A stretch of DNA of 64,000 nt from Pampus argenteus (GCA_036937835.1 CM072861.1:18900001-18964000), one strand, 5' to 3'; numbered from the stretch's first letter, positions 13,133-24,330 are shown. Numbers and translations are program-made. Notes: generated from the letters alone by a model not told the origin.

Positions 13133-13793
13133 AAAAGCCACAGTGCTGGCGTCAATGCGCAGCAACAACGCCACCTAACATCATTCGTCTACAACTCCTG
13201 GGGCTGTTTCAAGCGTTAGAAATTATTGATGTCTTTGCTGCTTAGATAAAAGTCTTTGACAAAAACTGTGTGGAGTTATTGTTCAACCGAAGCTATTGTA
13301 ATTAGAACGGAGCGAAACAGGTTGGTGTCTATTTTAGATACAAATATGTATAAAAATCTTTGTCCACTGTCATTTTTTTTTCTCCTTTTAACCTCATTTG
13401 TACAAGAATGCTAGAAACTAGAAAAGTATGTTTCTGCATTTTTTTTCTTACTGTTTTGTATTAAATGCTTTTGGGATATCCTGCCTTGTCATATGTGACT
13501 GAAAAAGGTAAAAAAAAAAAAAAAAAGTTAAACTCCAAAAAGGACACTTACTTGTAGGATGTACACATGAATAGAAACAGTGTTGTTAGTTTATGTCAGT
13601 GCCTTAAAACTTATTGTTTCTATCTATATTCTCACTGCTCTACCTTGTCTGTGGTTCTTTAAAAACTGTGGGTTTTAGGAAGTGTTACTCTAACAGCAGT
13701 AAAATAGCATATTTGTTGGGGACTATTTTCTGTTAGGGACTTGGTGTGCTACAGTAGCAAGTTAGGATTACAGTGCACATGTTCATCATAATG

Positions 13794-16163
13794 TCAACTG
13801 TATGGCAACAATAGAGCTCTATGGCACAGAGGAATAAACTTTATAGATGTACCACCAAGATGGATATAGATGTACAATGATAATTGAATGTGACAAGTGT
13901 ACCTGGCCCTCTCCATGGTGTCCTTGCCCAGGTAGATGTACCAGTAGACGAGGTTGAAAAGGGCGAAGGCCAGAGGGAAGAGGATGCGGGCGTACGTGTC
14001 GATGGGGCTGGTGCCGGCCAGCTGTGGGATCTGGGGAAAAGCTGAGCCCTGCTGGAGGAAGATGGGCAGCGGTGGAGCCTCCCCTGGTTCACTGCGACAC
14101 ACCGAGTGATTTCTCCTCTTCAGGCCTTCCTGAAGGCTGCTGTCCATCTGGTGGGGTGGGGTGGGGGGTGGGGGGGTTTGAAGCGTCGAGAGAGAAAAAA
14201 ATGGTAAAAACTAAGAGACTATTGAGCCAGCGAGTGCTTGCATGGTGATTTTAACATGTTGGTATCATGTATACAATGCTGCAAGTAATGTTTGTTCCCA
14301 TGAGAGCTTTCTCTCACTGGCATGTCCACATCCCTATCGAACGCAGCAGGTAGCTTGCTGGATGCCGATAGGATGGTGAGGAGATTATGCAGGGAGGAGT
14401 GCTGGAGTTGTTCTCTGTTCTCACACTGAGGCTATTTTTAAAGCATCTAACCATGAGCCCTACACGTGAGACAGATCCCAGGAGGACGCCGTGGTGGCTT
14501 ACTGTATTAGCATAAAACATATAGCCAGAGATGAGAGCACTACAACAGCACATATTACTATTTAATGTGTAGTGTGCCCTGAATGGGAAGAATAGCAGAG
14601 GCAGGGTGACTACTTGGAAATGCATAGAAAACGACCTACTATCTCAGGCAGGATTTCTATCTGAATCTGTGTGTGAAGCTGTTGCCTCGTCATTAACATC
14701 GCTGCATCAAACTCTGCAACACTGAGGAGACTCAGTACCTCCACTCACCATCATCTTCATCATCATCATCGGCTATGTAAATGCATCTAGGATGCTATAG
14801 GAAATAAATCAATCGAGTGATAGTAAAAGCTGACGTTGCGGAACAGGTTGTTTCATACGTGCTCTCAATAAATTAACCTGGAAGTTAACAAATTGCACCA
14901 TCTATTCTATAGTTCACATGTTTCATGAAACAGCAACTCAAAGGGGCCAATGTAAAATGGGGGAAGATGGCATTGAATGACAATTTGCTCTCAGGTGATC
15001 TTCCACCTTTTTCCCTGTTAAAAGTTTTTTGGTAGTTTTTCCTTACCCGAATCGAGGGTCTAAGGACCCCCTGTACAGATTGTAAAGCCCTCTGAGACAA
15101 ATGTATTTTGTGATTTTGGGCTATATAAATAAAATTTGATTTGATCTGTTGCACTTACAATCACAATGTGGTATATTGTGAATTTATCTTACATTATCGA
15201 CGATGAAGTCACTTACTCACCGAAACTGTGTCTTCATCATCGCTGCCAGTTGCCATCACCTCAAGCTTGTCTTGTCTGGCTTTCTGTTTCTTCAGATTGT
15301 TGGCCTGCAGGGTGGCAAAGTAGTTCACCGCTGCAAACTCGACGAGAGCCGATGCCACAAAGGCAAAACACACAGCAATAAACCAATCCATGGCTGTGGC
15401 ATAGGCCACTTTGGGAAGTGACTGACGGGCGCTGATGCTCAAGGTGGTCATGGTCAGCACTGTGGTGATGCCTGGAGGAAGATTATGTGCACGGATATTC
15501 ACACATGTCACTGATGTAATATATCAAGCATGACTAGTACACATTAATTGGTGGGGAGAGGTGATATACCAGCAACTGTGCGAGCAGGGACAGACTCCTT
15601 GTTGATCCAGAAAGAGACTTGTGACAGAACGACAACCATGATGAGGGGGATGTATGTCTGTATGAGGTAGTATCCCAGCTTCCTCTGGAGGTAGAAATGG
15701 ACCACCTGCACAGAGTAGTGACCTACAAGATAAACAGCACGTGTGAAGAGAGCAACCCCCGAGGGACAGAGCAGGGTAGCACAGAACAGATGCCCTTGCC
15801 TGCCCTTGAAACAGAAAAGCTGCTGAGAAACACAGACATACTGTAGATGTATTGCTGCTGTTGGGACTGGAGCAGCTCACAAACTGTAAGACAGTGCAGG
15901 AGAGACACGAAGGGAAGAGGAGAGGAAGGAAGAGAGCAGGACAAGAGGGAAAGAGGAGAGAGAGAGAGCTCAGCAGACATTTGGAAATGGGATAAAGTCA
16001 AGAGGAGGAGGAAGGAAGGAACGAGTGAGGAGGGGGCCGGAGGAGAGCATGCAGTGTCACTATGCGTAACACTGCCCTGCTCTGTCTAAACACATGCATA
16101 CAGGCACTCACAGACCAAAAAACAAGCTCCACTATGCACACACACACACACACACACAGAGGT

Positions 16164-16203
<40 letters not shown>

Positions 16204-16312
16204 CTGTTTGCTAAATGGGTGTCATCACTACGTTTCGGAGCCTGCCTCATCCTTTCCCTCCCTGTTCCAGGAATCGGGTTCACAGCAGGGGAGCACTTCT
16301 CCTTCTCCTTCT

Positions 16313-16348
<36 letters not shown>

Positions 16349-18104
16349 CTCCATGCTTCCTCTCCGTCAGTGCATTCACTGGGCTTTAAACCCTACAGTT
16401 CTTTTTTAAGGCACACCGCATTAGGGTCTGACCACTTAAGCATCTTAGATGGCTGCTCAAGGAAGTCTTTGCTTCTATAACAGCTCTACTGTGGGGGAGT
16501 AATGGACACTAGTGCAGAGTTTAAAAAGACTAATTTCTAAATGTACGCTCAGATTCGTCAGCTGATGATAACATTTTTAAGTGCAGGTATGACTGTAACA
16601 GTGTCATTCTCAGAGGAGTAATGTGTTAGATGAGATGACAGTATAATGTTACCTGTGTTTGCTTTGAAAATCTCACTGGACAAACTTTGTCCCACCAGAT
16701 CGTACTGCAGAAGACTCATGGACTCCTTGGGACAGTCAACAGATGCTGTTAGTCCCTTTCTCCATGTGAACATAATTTCACTGTTGGTGTATGCATCTGA
16801 AAATGCAAAGGTTGGTCACATTTATGAATTTGGAAATTATTTCTTCCTTTTGTTTGTGATACAAATGTGATGTACTTACAGCTTCCAAACCGGAGAGGAC
16901 AAGCATGACCGTCCATGGGGAAGTCCATTAGACTCATCGGACACTCGGCACTGATTGTCAGTCTAACAGAGGACAAACGGAAATCAATCCTTTGTTCATA
17001 AAAAGAAAGCCTCATCAAGAAAAACAACAATTATAGTATGTAAGATCACCTCATGGTGTAAAGGACAGTCCCGTTCTGCATGATGCGGAAAAGTTTGTTG
17101 GGTGTGGTCATGTTATGGGAAATGGACTTCTTGGAGTTTCGGAAGAAAGTGTCCGGCGTCCAGATCTTGTCTACCATGCGGTTGTTCAGTCGCAGGATTT
17201 CAGTGGGGCCTTCAAATTTCAGCCGCTCATCGACCCACATCTGACGGAAGAACATGTCCATGGTATATTCCTGACATGTGAACAGAACATGTTATTAGAT
17301 GTTAATAGATTTTTAATTATATGAACCACTCGTGTCCCCTAGTCATCTTCATTCACTACTGGAGAGCCATTTCAACTTTCTGCTGACAATCCACTCCAGT
17401 GGAAGGTGAGGAGAGATGACGAGGCAATGATGGATGCCACTCATCCCAGATAATCATTAATCAATCCATTCAGCCATTCGCTCTGTCTGACATGTTGTCA
17501 TATTGATTTAGAGGCCATCAATAATAGAGTTATAGGGCTGGTCAAATAGATTAAAGCTCATTAGATGGTCTCATGGCAGATTGCCCATAAGGCAGGCATT
17601 CAGTGGTCAGCAAAGCGCCCTTATCTCCCACAGTCAGCACATATACATCTACTTTGGGAAGTAGTATCTTACCATCTCAACGTCTGAAACAGGTCCAAAG
17701 CTGGTGACGAAGATGTCTGTTTTCACCTCTGTAATACTACCTGCAACAATAATAAACAATGCACACAATAACACAGATTGAACAAAAATAGTCTGGCACA
17801 AAGCCCTTAATTTATCTTAAATATATAAGGCTCTGGGAACAAGGGTTTAGGGTTTGAAGGCTGAATTACTTCCAGATCCAGGTCGCAGTCTGTTGTCATA
17901 ACCATCCAAAAGTCGGTCCAAAATGCGAGTGATGTTGTCCGAGTAAACCTTCTCATTTCCATACACATTACCTAAACTGCAAGAGGAGGAAAAAAAAGGT
18001 TTAACATCTCAACTAATTGTACTCTGACCTTTGTTTGAGGAGAAGAAGAAGTACCTTATCCAACAGATAAACGTAAGTAAACAACACCGCGACAGGATGG
18101 CCAT
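13794..18104 (-). CDS. gabra6: GABA-A receptor alpha subunit, alpha6-like
   Basis: Alpha subunit of the GABA-gated chloride channel, expected to co-assemble with the beta subunit next door. Nine coding exons on the minus strand: 18055-18104, 17870-17976, 17673-17740, 17050-17270, 16880-16962, 16653-16796, 15570-15722, 15221-15471, 13794-14147. They sum to 476 codons plus stop; internal sizes 68, 221, 83, 144 and 153 are the family standard. Seen: signal peptide from MAILSRCCLLTFICW, ILDRLLDGYDNRLRPG, WTPDTFFRN, the two Cys-loop cysteines in AECPMSLMDFPMDGHAC, SFWINKESVPAR before M2, VLTMTTLSISAR and M4 near ILFPLAFALFNLVYW. Arg119 sits at the benzodiazepine-site position where alpha1/2/3/5 have His, as in alpha4/alpha6. 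MTTPNKLFRIMQNG favours alpha6 over alpha4. Odd points: Ala275 in M2 and a C-terminal tail about 30 residues longer than usual, with a possible donor at 13901-13902 that would shorten it. Confidence 0.87.
15015..15146 (+). repeat. LINE-like 3' tail (teleost), in gabra6 intron 8
   Basis: Contains the widely dispersed fish string ending in GATTGTAAAGCCCTCTGAG, then GATTTTGGGCTATATAAATA and a short ATTTG tandem tail (ATTTGATTTGAT). The pattern resembles the 3' end of an L2/Rex-type non-LTR retrotransposon inserted antisense to the gene. Family recognised from memory; no coding part is present. Confidence 0.55.
16137..16196. repeat. compound (CA)n-(CT)n microsatellite
   Basis: CA array at 16137-16158 followed by a CT array at 16169-16196, inside the gabra6 intron between the 144-bp and 153-bp exons. 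Confidence 0.9.
16314..16346. repeat. (CA)n microsatellite
   Basis: About 16 CA units in the same gabra6 intron. Reads as UG repeats in the transcript. Confidence 0.9.
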
Positions 18105-18795
18105 CTTTGGCAGCAACGATTACCAAATTTCCAGTCAACTCTCTGAACAACTCATACTTAATAAAACAGCATGTGAGAGGAGGAAACAAATAGAGCAAAG
18201 GTCTTTCTTGGTGTCGTTAAAGTGACTGGTAGGTATGCATGAGGACACAGGAACACCAAGGCAGGAGCAGTAATCTAATTAACAGATTAGTAAATCCTCT
18301 CCATTTTTAAACAAACATTATTGTGTATTTTTTTAGGTTTGTGTTGTAGCCAAATGTGTCTAATTAAAACACAAATAAACAATGAAATCAATGCAACACA
18401 ACAAATTACAGTAATGCTAAAAAGTTAGATAGAAAAGTCCATCATGTGTCTCATGACAATTTAGTTTTTTTTTCTGTAGTTCGTTTATTCGGACACCAGA
18501 TGGCGCTGAGAGCAACAGCTGTGCACACAACCGGAAATGGACGCTAAACTGAGAGAAGAAGAAATTTCGAGAGCCTGAGTAGCAAAGAATAAAAATTACG
18601 GTCAAACATCAACAACAAATACTAAAACTAATTCAAATTTAGACACTCTAAATCTCAACCTTATAAAGCAGTAGATAAATTAACGAGTGTAAATATTAAC
18701 CGCGTGACAAACTATTAGCATAACTTCTCGCTACGCAGAGGTAGAGTTAGCTAGCTGCAGTTAGCACGACCTGTCAGCCGGTGTGAAGCCGCAGC
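18105..18795. promoter_or_regulatory. divergent promoter region between gabra6 and nudcd2
   Basis: The two start codons lie 691 bp apart on opposite strands, so this stretch must hold both 5'UTRs and both promoters. It includes a CTCF-like core at 18493-18506 and, next to nudcd2, a GTTAGC/GCTAGC cluster at 18746-18765. No TATA box stands out on the nudcd2 side, as expected for a broadly expressed gene. Confidence 0.6.
18493..18506 (+). promoter_or_regulatory. CTCF-like core motif
   Basis: ACACCAGATGGCGC matches 13 of 14 positions of the CTCF core as I know it (CC, A/G, C/G, N, AG, A/G, G/T, GGC, A/G, C/G). It sits exactly between the neuronal receptor genes and the broadly expressed genes. 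Motif match only. Confidence 0.45.
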
Positions 18796-19742
18796 ATGTC
18801 GGTGCACTTTGAGGAGAGGAGCGGGGTCGTTCCCTGTAAGACACCCTGGGGGTCCTGGTACCAAACCATGGAGGAGGTCTTTATCGAGGTCGACGTGCCT
18901 CATGGGACGTCTGCTAAAGAAGTTAAGTGCCATTTGGGGTCCAGAGACATCGAGCTGTTCGTTAAAGGGAAAGAAATAATCAAGGTAGGTTCCTAAGATG
19001 ATCCTGTGGACTTCTTATTCTTCTTAATAACGCTTATTATTATCATCATTATCACCATCACCCAATAATCTGCTTTTTAAATTCTGTCAGGGAAAGTTCT
19101 TTGACACAACTGTGTCTGATGAGGCTACGTGGACACTGGGTAGGTTGCATCCACATCTACAACATTTAGTTTACACAAAAGCTACCCTCATCTCACTCCT
19201 GCTGACCTGTTTTATCTCCTTAGAGGACAAGTGCCTCATCCAGATTGTCCTGATGAAGACTAACAGAGAGGCAGGGAACTGCTGGTCCTCTTTGTTGGAG
19301 GGGGAGTACTGTGCCAATGCTTGGGTCCAGGACCAGATGCAGAGGAAGCTCACACTCGAGAGGTTCCAGCGAGAGGTCAGTGTCTGATGAGCATGGTATA
19401 TGGTGCCTAGACAGTACAGAGGATATGTTATCAAATACCTGTTGACATCTGTGATTGTAGTTCACACACACATTTCCTTTACACACAACCATAACAGTGC
19501 AACAGTGATGAGCTTTTCGCTTCTATAACTACTCCTCAAGGTGGTGTGAGAAATTAAATGTTACACCAGCCTGAGTTTATAAGACTTACATTTACACTTG
19601 TATTGTTTGGCAACATGGTTCCTGCATCCATGATTTAATTGCTGCCCCTCTTTTCCAGAATCCTGGGTTTGACTTCAGTGGTGCAGAGATCTCTGGGAAT
19701 TTTGCTGGCGGTGGTCCGGACTTTTCCAGTTTACAGAAGTGA
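18796..19742 (+). CDS. nudcd2: NudC domain-containing protein 2
   Basis: Small p23/CS-domain cochaperone of the NudC family, linked in mammals to Hsp90 and LIS1 stability. Four coding exons: 18796-18984, 19091-19139, 19224-19375, 19659-19742, all GT-AG, giving 157 residues, the same length as the human protein. The start is supported by FEERSGVVPC at the N terminus. The CS domain covers roughly residues 15-105 (WYQTMEEVFIEVDVP to NCWSSLLEGEY). It is followed by the conserved WVQDQMQRKLTLERFQ and the C-terminal NPGFDFSGAEISGN and GGPDFS. The 3'UTR ends at a poly(A) signal near 20161. It is transcribed towards ccng1, with which its 3' end almost overlaps. Confidence 0.95.
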
Positions 19743-20160
19743 CTGATGCTGAAAGCCTTAAGAATACTACTGAGGACATGCATGACATGCAGATGAACAA
19801 GCCAAAAAGATTTGCCTTCATGAGAACTTTAACATTGGGCAGACTATTGAGACTTCGTGGGACTATGACATTTTTCACAGCAGCCATTTTATTTGGCTGT
19901 GGACGGCCTGTTAACAGTTGATAGGAAATGTTAAATCTGGGTATAAGATGCCTTTTTGAGATGGGGAGAGACTAAATGCCCTTGCATTGGCCTGCATACC
20001 CAGTATGCCATCAATGAAGACCCTGATTTTTCTACCCTAAACATCTCCCTCCCTGTGCCTGAAGCTAACCAGTGGGCCCCTCGGGTATCTTTGGTCAGAT
20101 CTGGATGTGCAGGCCTGCAAGAGCATTTGGTCTCTCCCCTTTTGCGATGTGATGTCTTCT

Positions 20161-20166
20161 AATAAA
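20161..20166 (+). other. nudcd2 poly(A) signal
   Basis: AATAAA about 420 bp after the nudcd2 stop codon, the first canonical signal on that strand. Confidence 0.65.
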
Positions 20167-20200
20167 GAGAAGAATACACACAATAGCTTTTCAATAGACT

Positions 20201-20206
20201 TTTATT
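20201..20206 (-). other. ccng1 poly(A) signal
   Basis: TTTATT on the plus strand is AATAAA for the minus-strand ccng1 transcript, about 960 bp after its stop codon. It lies only 35-45 bp from the nudcd2 signal, so the two convergent transcripts probably overlap or abut. Confidence 0.6.
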
Positions 20207-20965
20207 GAAAGGTACCAGCACATAGGTTAACTAGATGGTGTATTCAATTAGCTATTTTGAATCCGAGAACACATTTTATTCTTCTTACTAAGAGAAACTC
20301 ATTCTAGACAGAAACTGGCAAAGAAAATGCAATACAAATTCCAAACCACATTTCTACTGCAATAACCAATTTGTGTGTTCCTTGTATAATTGACAATCAA
20401 TACATGTGGTGCTTCACTCAGTCCACAATTTAACAAAAATCGTTGAAAACAACCCATCTGTAACCGCTGACATTTCAGCTTAAAGGGTATGTTAAGCCAT
20501 ACATGACAGGATCGTCACTAGCTTCACTGGAGAAAACCAGAGCTCCCTCACCTTATCAAAATTTAAAAAAAAAAAAAAATTCACCTTGGGTAGGAGTGTG
20601 CATTCAAGACAGTTTAGCAACCTAGGGTGGAAGTTAAGGATTTTGGGCCCGATTTCTTGGTTCCATTTTTGTTGTTCGCAAAATCCTTCTCCCTCCTCTT
20701 CCACATGGTGGACTGAGGACCTAGGTGGTTCTATACTTATTAGCTTAAAACCAGCAACCCGTTCCAGGAAATACCAAACACCTTGGTACGGATTTTAACA
20801 AGAACATACTTGTGCAAGCAACTCAACCAGGAAAGTAAAACTTAGCAGGATAGTAGAAGATTAACCTCTCTGACGAAGCATTACTCCTTGTCATTGGATC
20901 AGATAAAATATTATGCTTGATCAATGTATGATGACAAAAACTTGTGGAAAACTAACATGTTTATC

Positions 20966-21013
20966 TTTTCCTTAAAGAACTCCATCATCATAGATGAAGA
21001 TCTTTAAGGAAAA
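20966..21013 (-). other. inverted repeat (13-bp arms) in ccng1 3'UTR
   Basis: Arm 20966-20978 (TTTTCCTTAAAGA) is perfectly complementary to arm 21001-21013 across a 22-nt loop. It lies about 150 bp downstream of the ccng1 stop codon and so should form a stem-loop in the mRNA. Confidence 0.6.
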
Positions 21014-21165
21014 TAAGTGGAGCTGTACAAGGGTGACCTTACTGCGAGCCATGTCAAACAACAGTTGAGATCAAAATGATCCAATCAGACAACAAATTGT
21101 TTCTTTTGGGGGCAGATGTAATAGTTTTCTTTGCATGTTAAGGTCACCCGCTCGTACCTCCAGAT

Positions 21166-23019
21166 TTAACATGCTGACTCAGGTATGGTGGGAAGATGAG
21201 TGATCTTGTAGTAGCTGTGTTTCAGCTGACGTGCAGTTCTTCCCGAAATAACCCAGCGAAGTCTCTGCCTGTTAGGCTTGGAGCACCTGGTGGTGGCGTA
21301 TTCAGCCAGACATTTTCCAACCAACTCCCGCACACAAACCAGGTCCCCATCTTTGATCTGAAACACGACATCAGACGCATATCAGATAATGTTGGCAGCA
21401 CATCCAAGTTTAGACTTTGCCAAACAGCATTATAATCATGTCATTAATTCTGCTGTGCACTGCACGTATTTAAGATGGTAAAGATAGTTGATACTTACAT
21501 TCAGCTGCTGCTGCAGACCTTTCAGGGCCTCTGATATGTTGTCAGTGTGTTCAGGGTCATGTTGATCCTGGGCTTCAAAACACAAGAGAGCCATAGCAAG
21601 CAGAGATGGCTGCAGAGAAAAGAGATGAATAGTTATCAAGAGCTCCCAAATGAGTTGAAACTGCAAATGCAGTCAACAGAACTCCATGTCTGTCCAAGAC
21701 GTCTGGCACAGAGAGAACATTAAACTTTGAAAGTGAATATGCATATCACAGATGACCTAGTTCATGCCTGAGCTAACACTAAAAATGATTACTGTTGAGC
21801 ATGAAAGCTGTTTGATTTTTTTTATACAAATAGTTATACAAACTTAACAGTTCGATGACACTTCTAGGAAGAAATTATGCAATTTACAGATACAATACAT
21901 GCTGCTGTGCAGAAAAACAAACATTAAGCAAAAATAGGTCATTATTTATAATGTTGGCCTACACCTACCTTTATTTTGGAGAAGATAAACGAGCAGTGAC
22001 AGGCTTTCAGCTGAGCCTCCAGTCTCTCAAGGCTCAATATCTTCTTGCTGTAAAAAGAACAGGGCATGTGGGGGTTTAGATCCATGATATACCATAAATA
22101 TGAGAGAGAATTTGCTAGATTAGGATCAAATCAGCTTCAGTAATTTACTGAGAAAAATTACAACTAAATTGATTTTCATATATTTTTAATACAGCACCAA
22201 AACACTCATGCGATTCATTTATTTTTTCACATCATGTCTTAACATCTACATTTCAAATGGGACTGTGCCTGTTGGCCCTAATATATTTTTGGCTACTGTT
22301 CTCTTTAAAGACAAACATGAGAAGACACATTTTAGTAGAGTAAATATAATGTGGTTGAATCACGATTCAGCCCTGCAGGTTGATGTGACCGTCTGTCCTT
22401 ACCTCTCAGTGTCGAGCTGCTCCTGGATGTGACTGTGAAACAGGCGGAGAAAGCGGAGGGCTGTGGGGGCTTTCACCTTCCAGTAGAGCTTCTCCATGAT
22501 GATCTTCTCCATCCTCATCATGTCAGACACTGTGAAACGATTCTGACTGATGCGGATCAGGTCGTTGGCCAGAGGCACGTTCTTCTCCTCTTCTGATGAC
22601 TTCACAGCAATGTAGAAGCAGCACAGGCCCACGCAGGACAGGTGCTTTGGTTGAATCTGTAGATGGCAGGAAAAGGAAATTAGATTACAAATCCAATTTA
22701 GATGACTAAGACAGTTAACAAGATGTGAATTGCTGACATTACTGTTTTTACAAACCTTCATCACAGAGAGGAATCGATCCAGCAAGCTGATGGCCAGCGA
22801 GAAAGTCTCCGAGCTGAAACCAAAGAACCTGGTCAGAGAGAGCAGGTCCTTCACCTCCAGCTCTCGGAGTCTGGCGGTCATCCTGAGGCCATTGTCCTGG
22901 GCGCTCTCGATGAGCCTCAAGCCGCTCAGCTTCGGTTGGTATCGGCCCTCCACATCCATGAGGGCCTTCAGCTGAACTGCAAAGGGCAGTGCTCCAGGTG
23001 CTGTCACTGTGTCAATCAT
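21166..23019 (-). CDS. ccng1: cyclin G1
   Basis: Atypical cyclin, a p53 target that in mammals recruits PP2A B' subunits to Mdm2 and takes part in the DNA-damage response. Coding exons on the minus strand: 22756-23019, 22403-22656, 21969-22047, 21499-21609, 21166-21357. Total 299 residues against 295 in human. The cyclin box spans roughly residues 50-150, with GLRLIESAQDNGLRMTARLR, EVKDLLSLTRFFGF, IQPKHLSCVGLCCFYIAVKS and ISQNRFTVSDMMRMEKII. Later exons give LERLEAQLKACHC and the conserved end GRTARQLKHSYY followed by THLPTIPE. The ATG at 23019 is immediately preceded by a polypyrimidine tract and AG, so it opens exon 2. A non-coding first exon probably ends at the donor at 23917-23918. A p53-type element lies in that intron. 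Confidence 0.95.
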
Positions 23020-24330
23020 CTATGCAGACAAAACAAATACAGCTAAGCAACACTGATTGAGTCAAACAAACAAAATCTATCCATTTAGCCCTTATGGTAT
23101 ATCCTTGCTCTAAACTCTCCAGTACAATAAATCTCCTACAATAAATATTAAACAAATATCACAGCTAACTGTAGTTTATGGGTTTATGTTTCAATTTTCC
23201 AAATGGTTCACCTTTGGAGTTGTGAACTTGGTGGAGACATGGGAACATTTCCAAATATGCAACATATCCAGTAACAAGCATTCACCTAACAGCTGTGGGG
23301 AAAACTGGACTCAACTGGACTAGAAAGGGGTGGTACATAGATACACAGCAGGGACACGTTTTTATTTAAAAAAAAAAAAAAAAAAAACTCACAAAAACAT
23401 ATTAAATAAGGGTTAATTACGAGTTTCATAAAAAGGATTCACTCAGTTTTTAAAAAACATTTTGACAGTCTGAGCACGACGTAAGGCTTGTAACGTAACT
23501 TGAGGCCCTGTGTGTGTGACGTTGGGCAGGACCTGCGTCATGCCTGGACATGTCCCTTCTATACAAACCAAGGGAGAGCTAACACTGAGTCGGATCACAA
23601 CAATAAACCAAAGTGAAATAACACTGTTTAAACTGAAAAACTACAGCTATGGCTATAATACACGATACTACTGATATTAAGGTAATTTAACGATATACTT
23701 CAAGGGAAATGGGGAATTGGTGAACTATTTTTTTACGTTAACATAACCGCTAGCTACAACCGCTACGCTAACGTCAATTTCCAGTGTTCATAACGTTATA
23801 GTTTAGTTTCTTACTAGCTTACTGGTAGCCATATAACACAACAACTTGAAGGATTAAAATCCCCATATACCACATATGGATAGATAACTTGATATAGTAA
23901 GAAGACTGGTTTACTTACCTTAGATCAAGTTACGCTGACTGTAGAAATGACAAAAAAAATATACACACGCTTTAAACAAGCGAGTGAAAAAGGGTTTGAA
24001 ACACAATGAAGTGTAAGTATGAACTTTCACTAAAGAAAGTTTTAAGCACAGGTTAATTCCTGCCTATGCACACCCCCCTACCCTTGGCGTAAGGCGATGG
24101 GGAAAGGGCCCTTTACGTTTTAATGCAGACATAAAGCAAGGCCCATGTCCCAACATGCTGATCTTTCATTGGTCACCGTCGGACGGCATTCATTGTTCGA
24201 AATTCCAATTGGATATATCTTCAGTCATTCACAACTAAATCCCACCTTCCATGAGTAGGAGGACCAATCGCAAGTGAGGAGGCGGGACATGACCGAAATT
24301 TTGCAACCTACTGTGTCTCCTTATCTTTTT
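23020..24330 (-). promoter_or_regulatory. ccng1 intron 1, non-coding exon 1 and promoter region
   Basis: From the start codon outward: intron 1 with the p53-like site, a donor (AAG then GTAAGTAA in minus sense) with exon boundary at 23919, and probable promoter sequence to about 24.3 kb with a plus-strand CCAAT at 24262-24266. GCTAAC/GCTAGC words cluster at 23578-23772. The transcription start itself cannot be placed from sequence alone. Confidence 0.45.
23536..23555. promoter_or_regulatory. p53 response element in ccng1 intron 1
   Basis: Two abutting decamers: CGTCATGCCT (8 of 10 to RRRCWWGYYY) and GGACATGTCC (10 of 10), spacer 0, total 18 of 20. It lies about 520 bp upstream of the ccng1 start codon and inside the inferred first intron. 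Cyclin G1 is an established direct p53 target in mammals, so site and gene fit each other. Confidence 0.6.

Larger units (their letters stand above)
11208..13793. other. intergenic region between gabrb2 5' end and gabra6 3' end
   Basis: Should hold the beta subunit 5'UTR and promoter on the left and the alpha subunit 3'UTR on the right, both on the minus strand. Visible features are a TG array (12056-12080), an AG array (12324-12358) and an ATG/GAT trinucleotide array (13098-13132). Several unsupported short frames are present. I could not assign a TATA box or a convincing minus-strand poly(A) signal. Confidence 0.5.

Noticed and set aside
22657..22755. Continuous open frame through the ccng1 intron between 22656 and 22756
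   Set aside because: The intron happens to lack a stop in frame, but has GT-AG ends and the spliced product matches cyclin G1 exactly while the insert does not.
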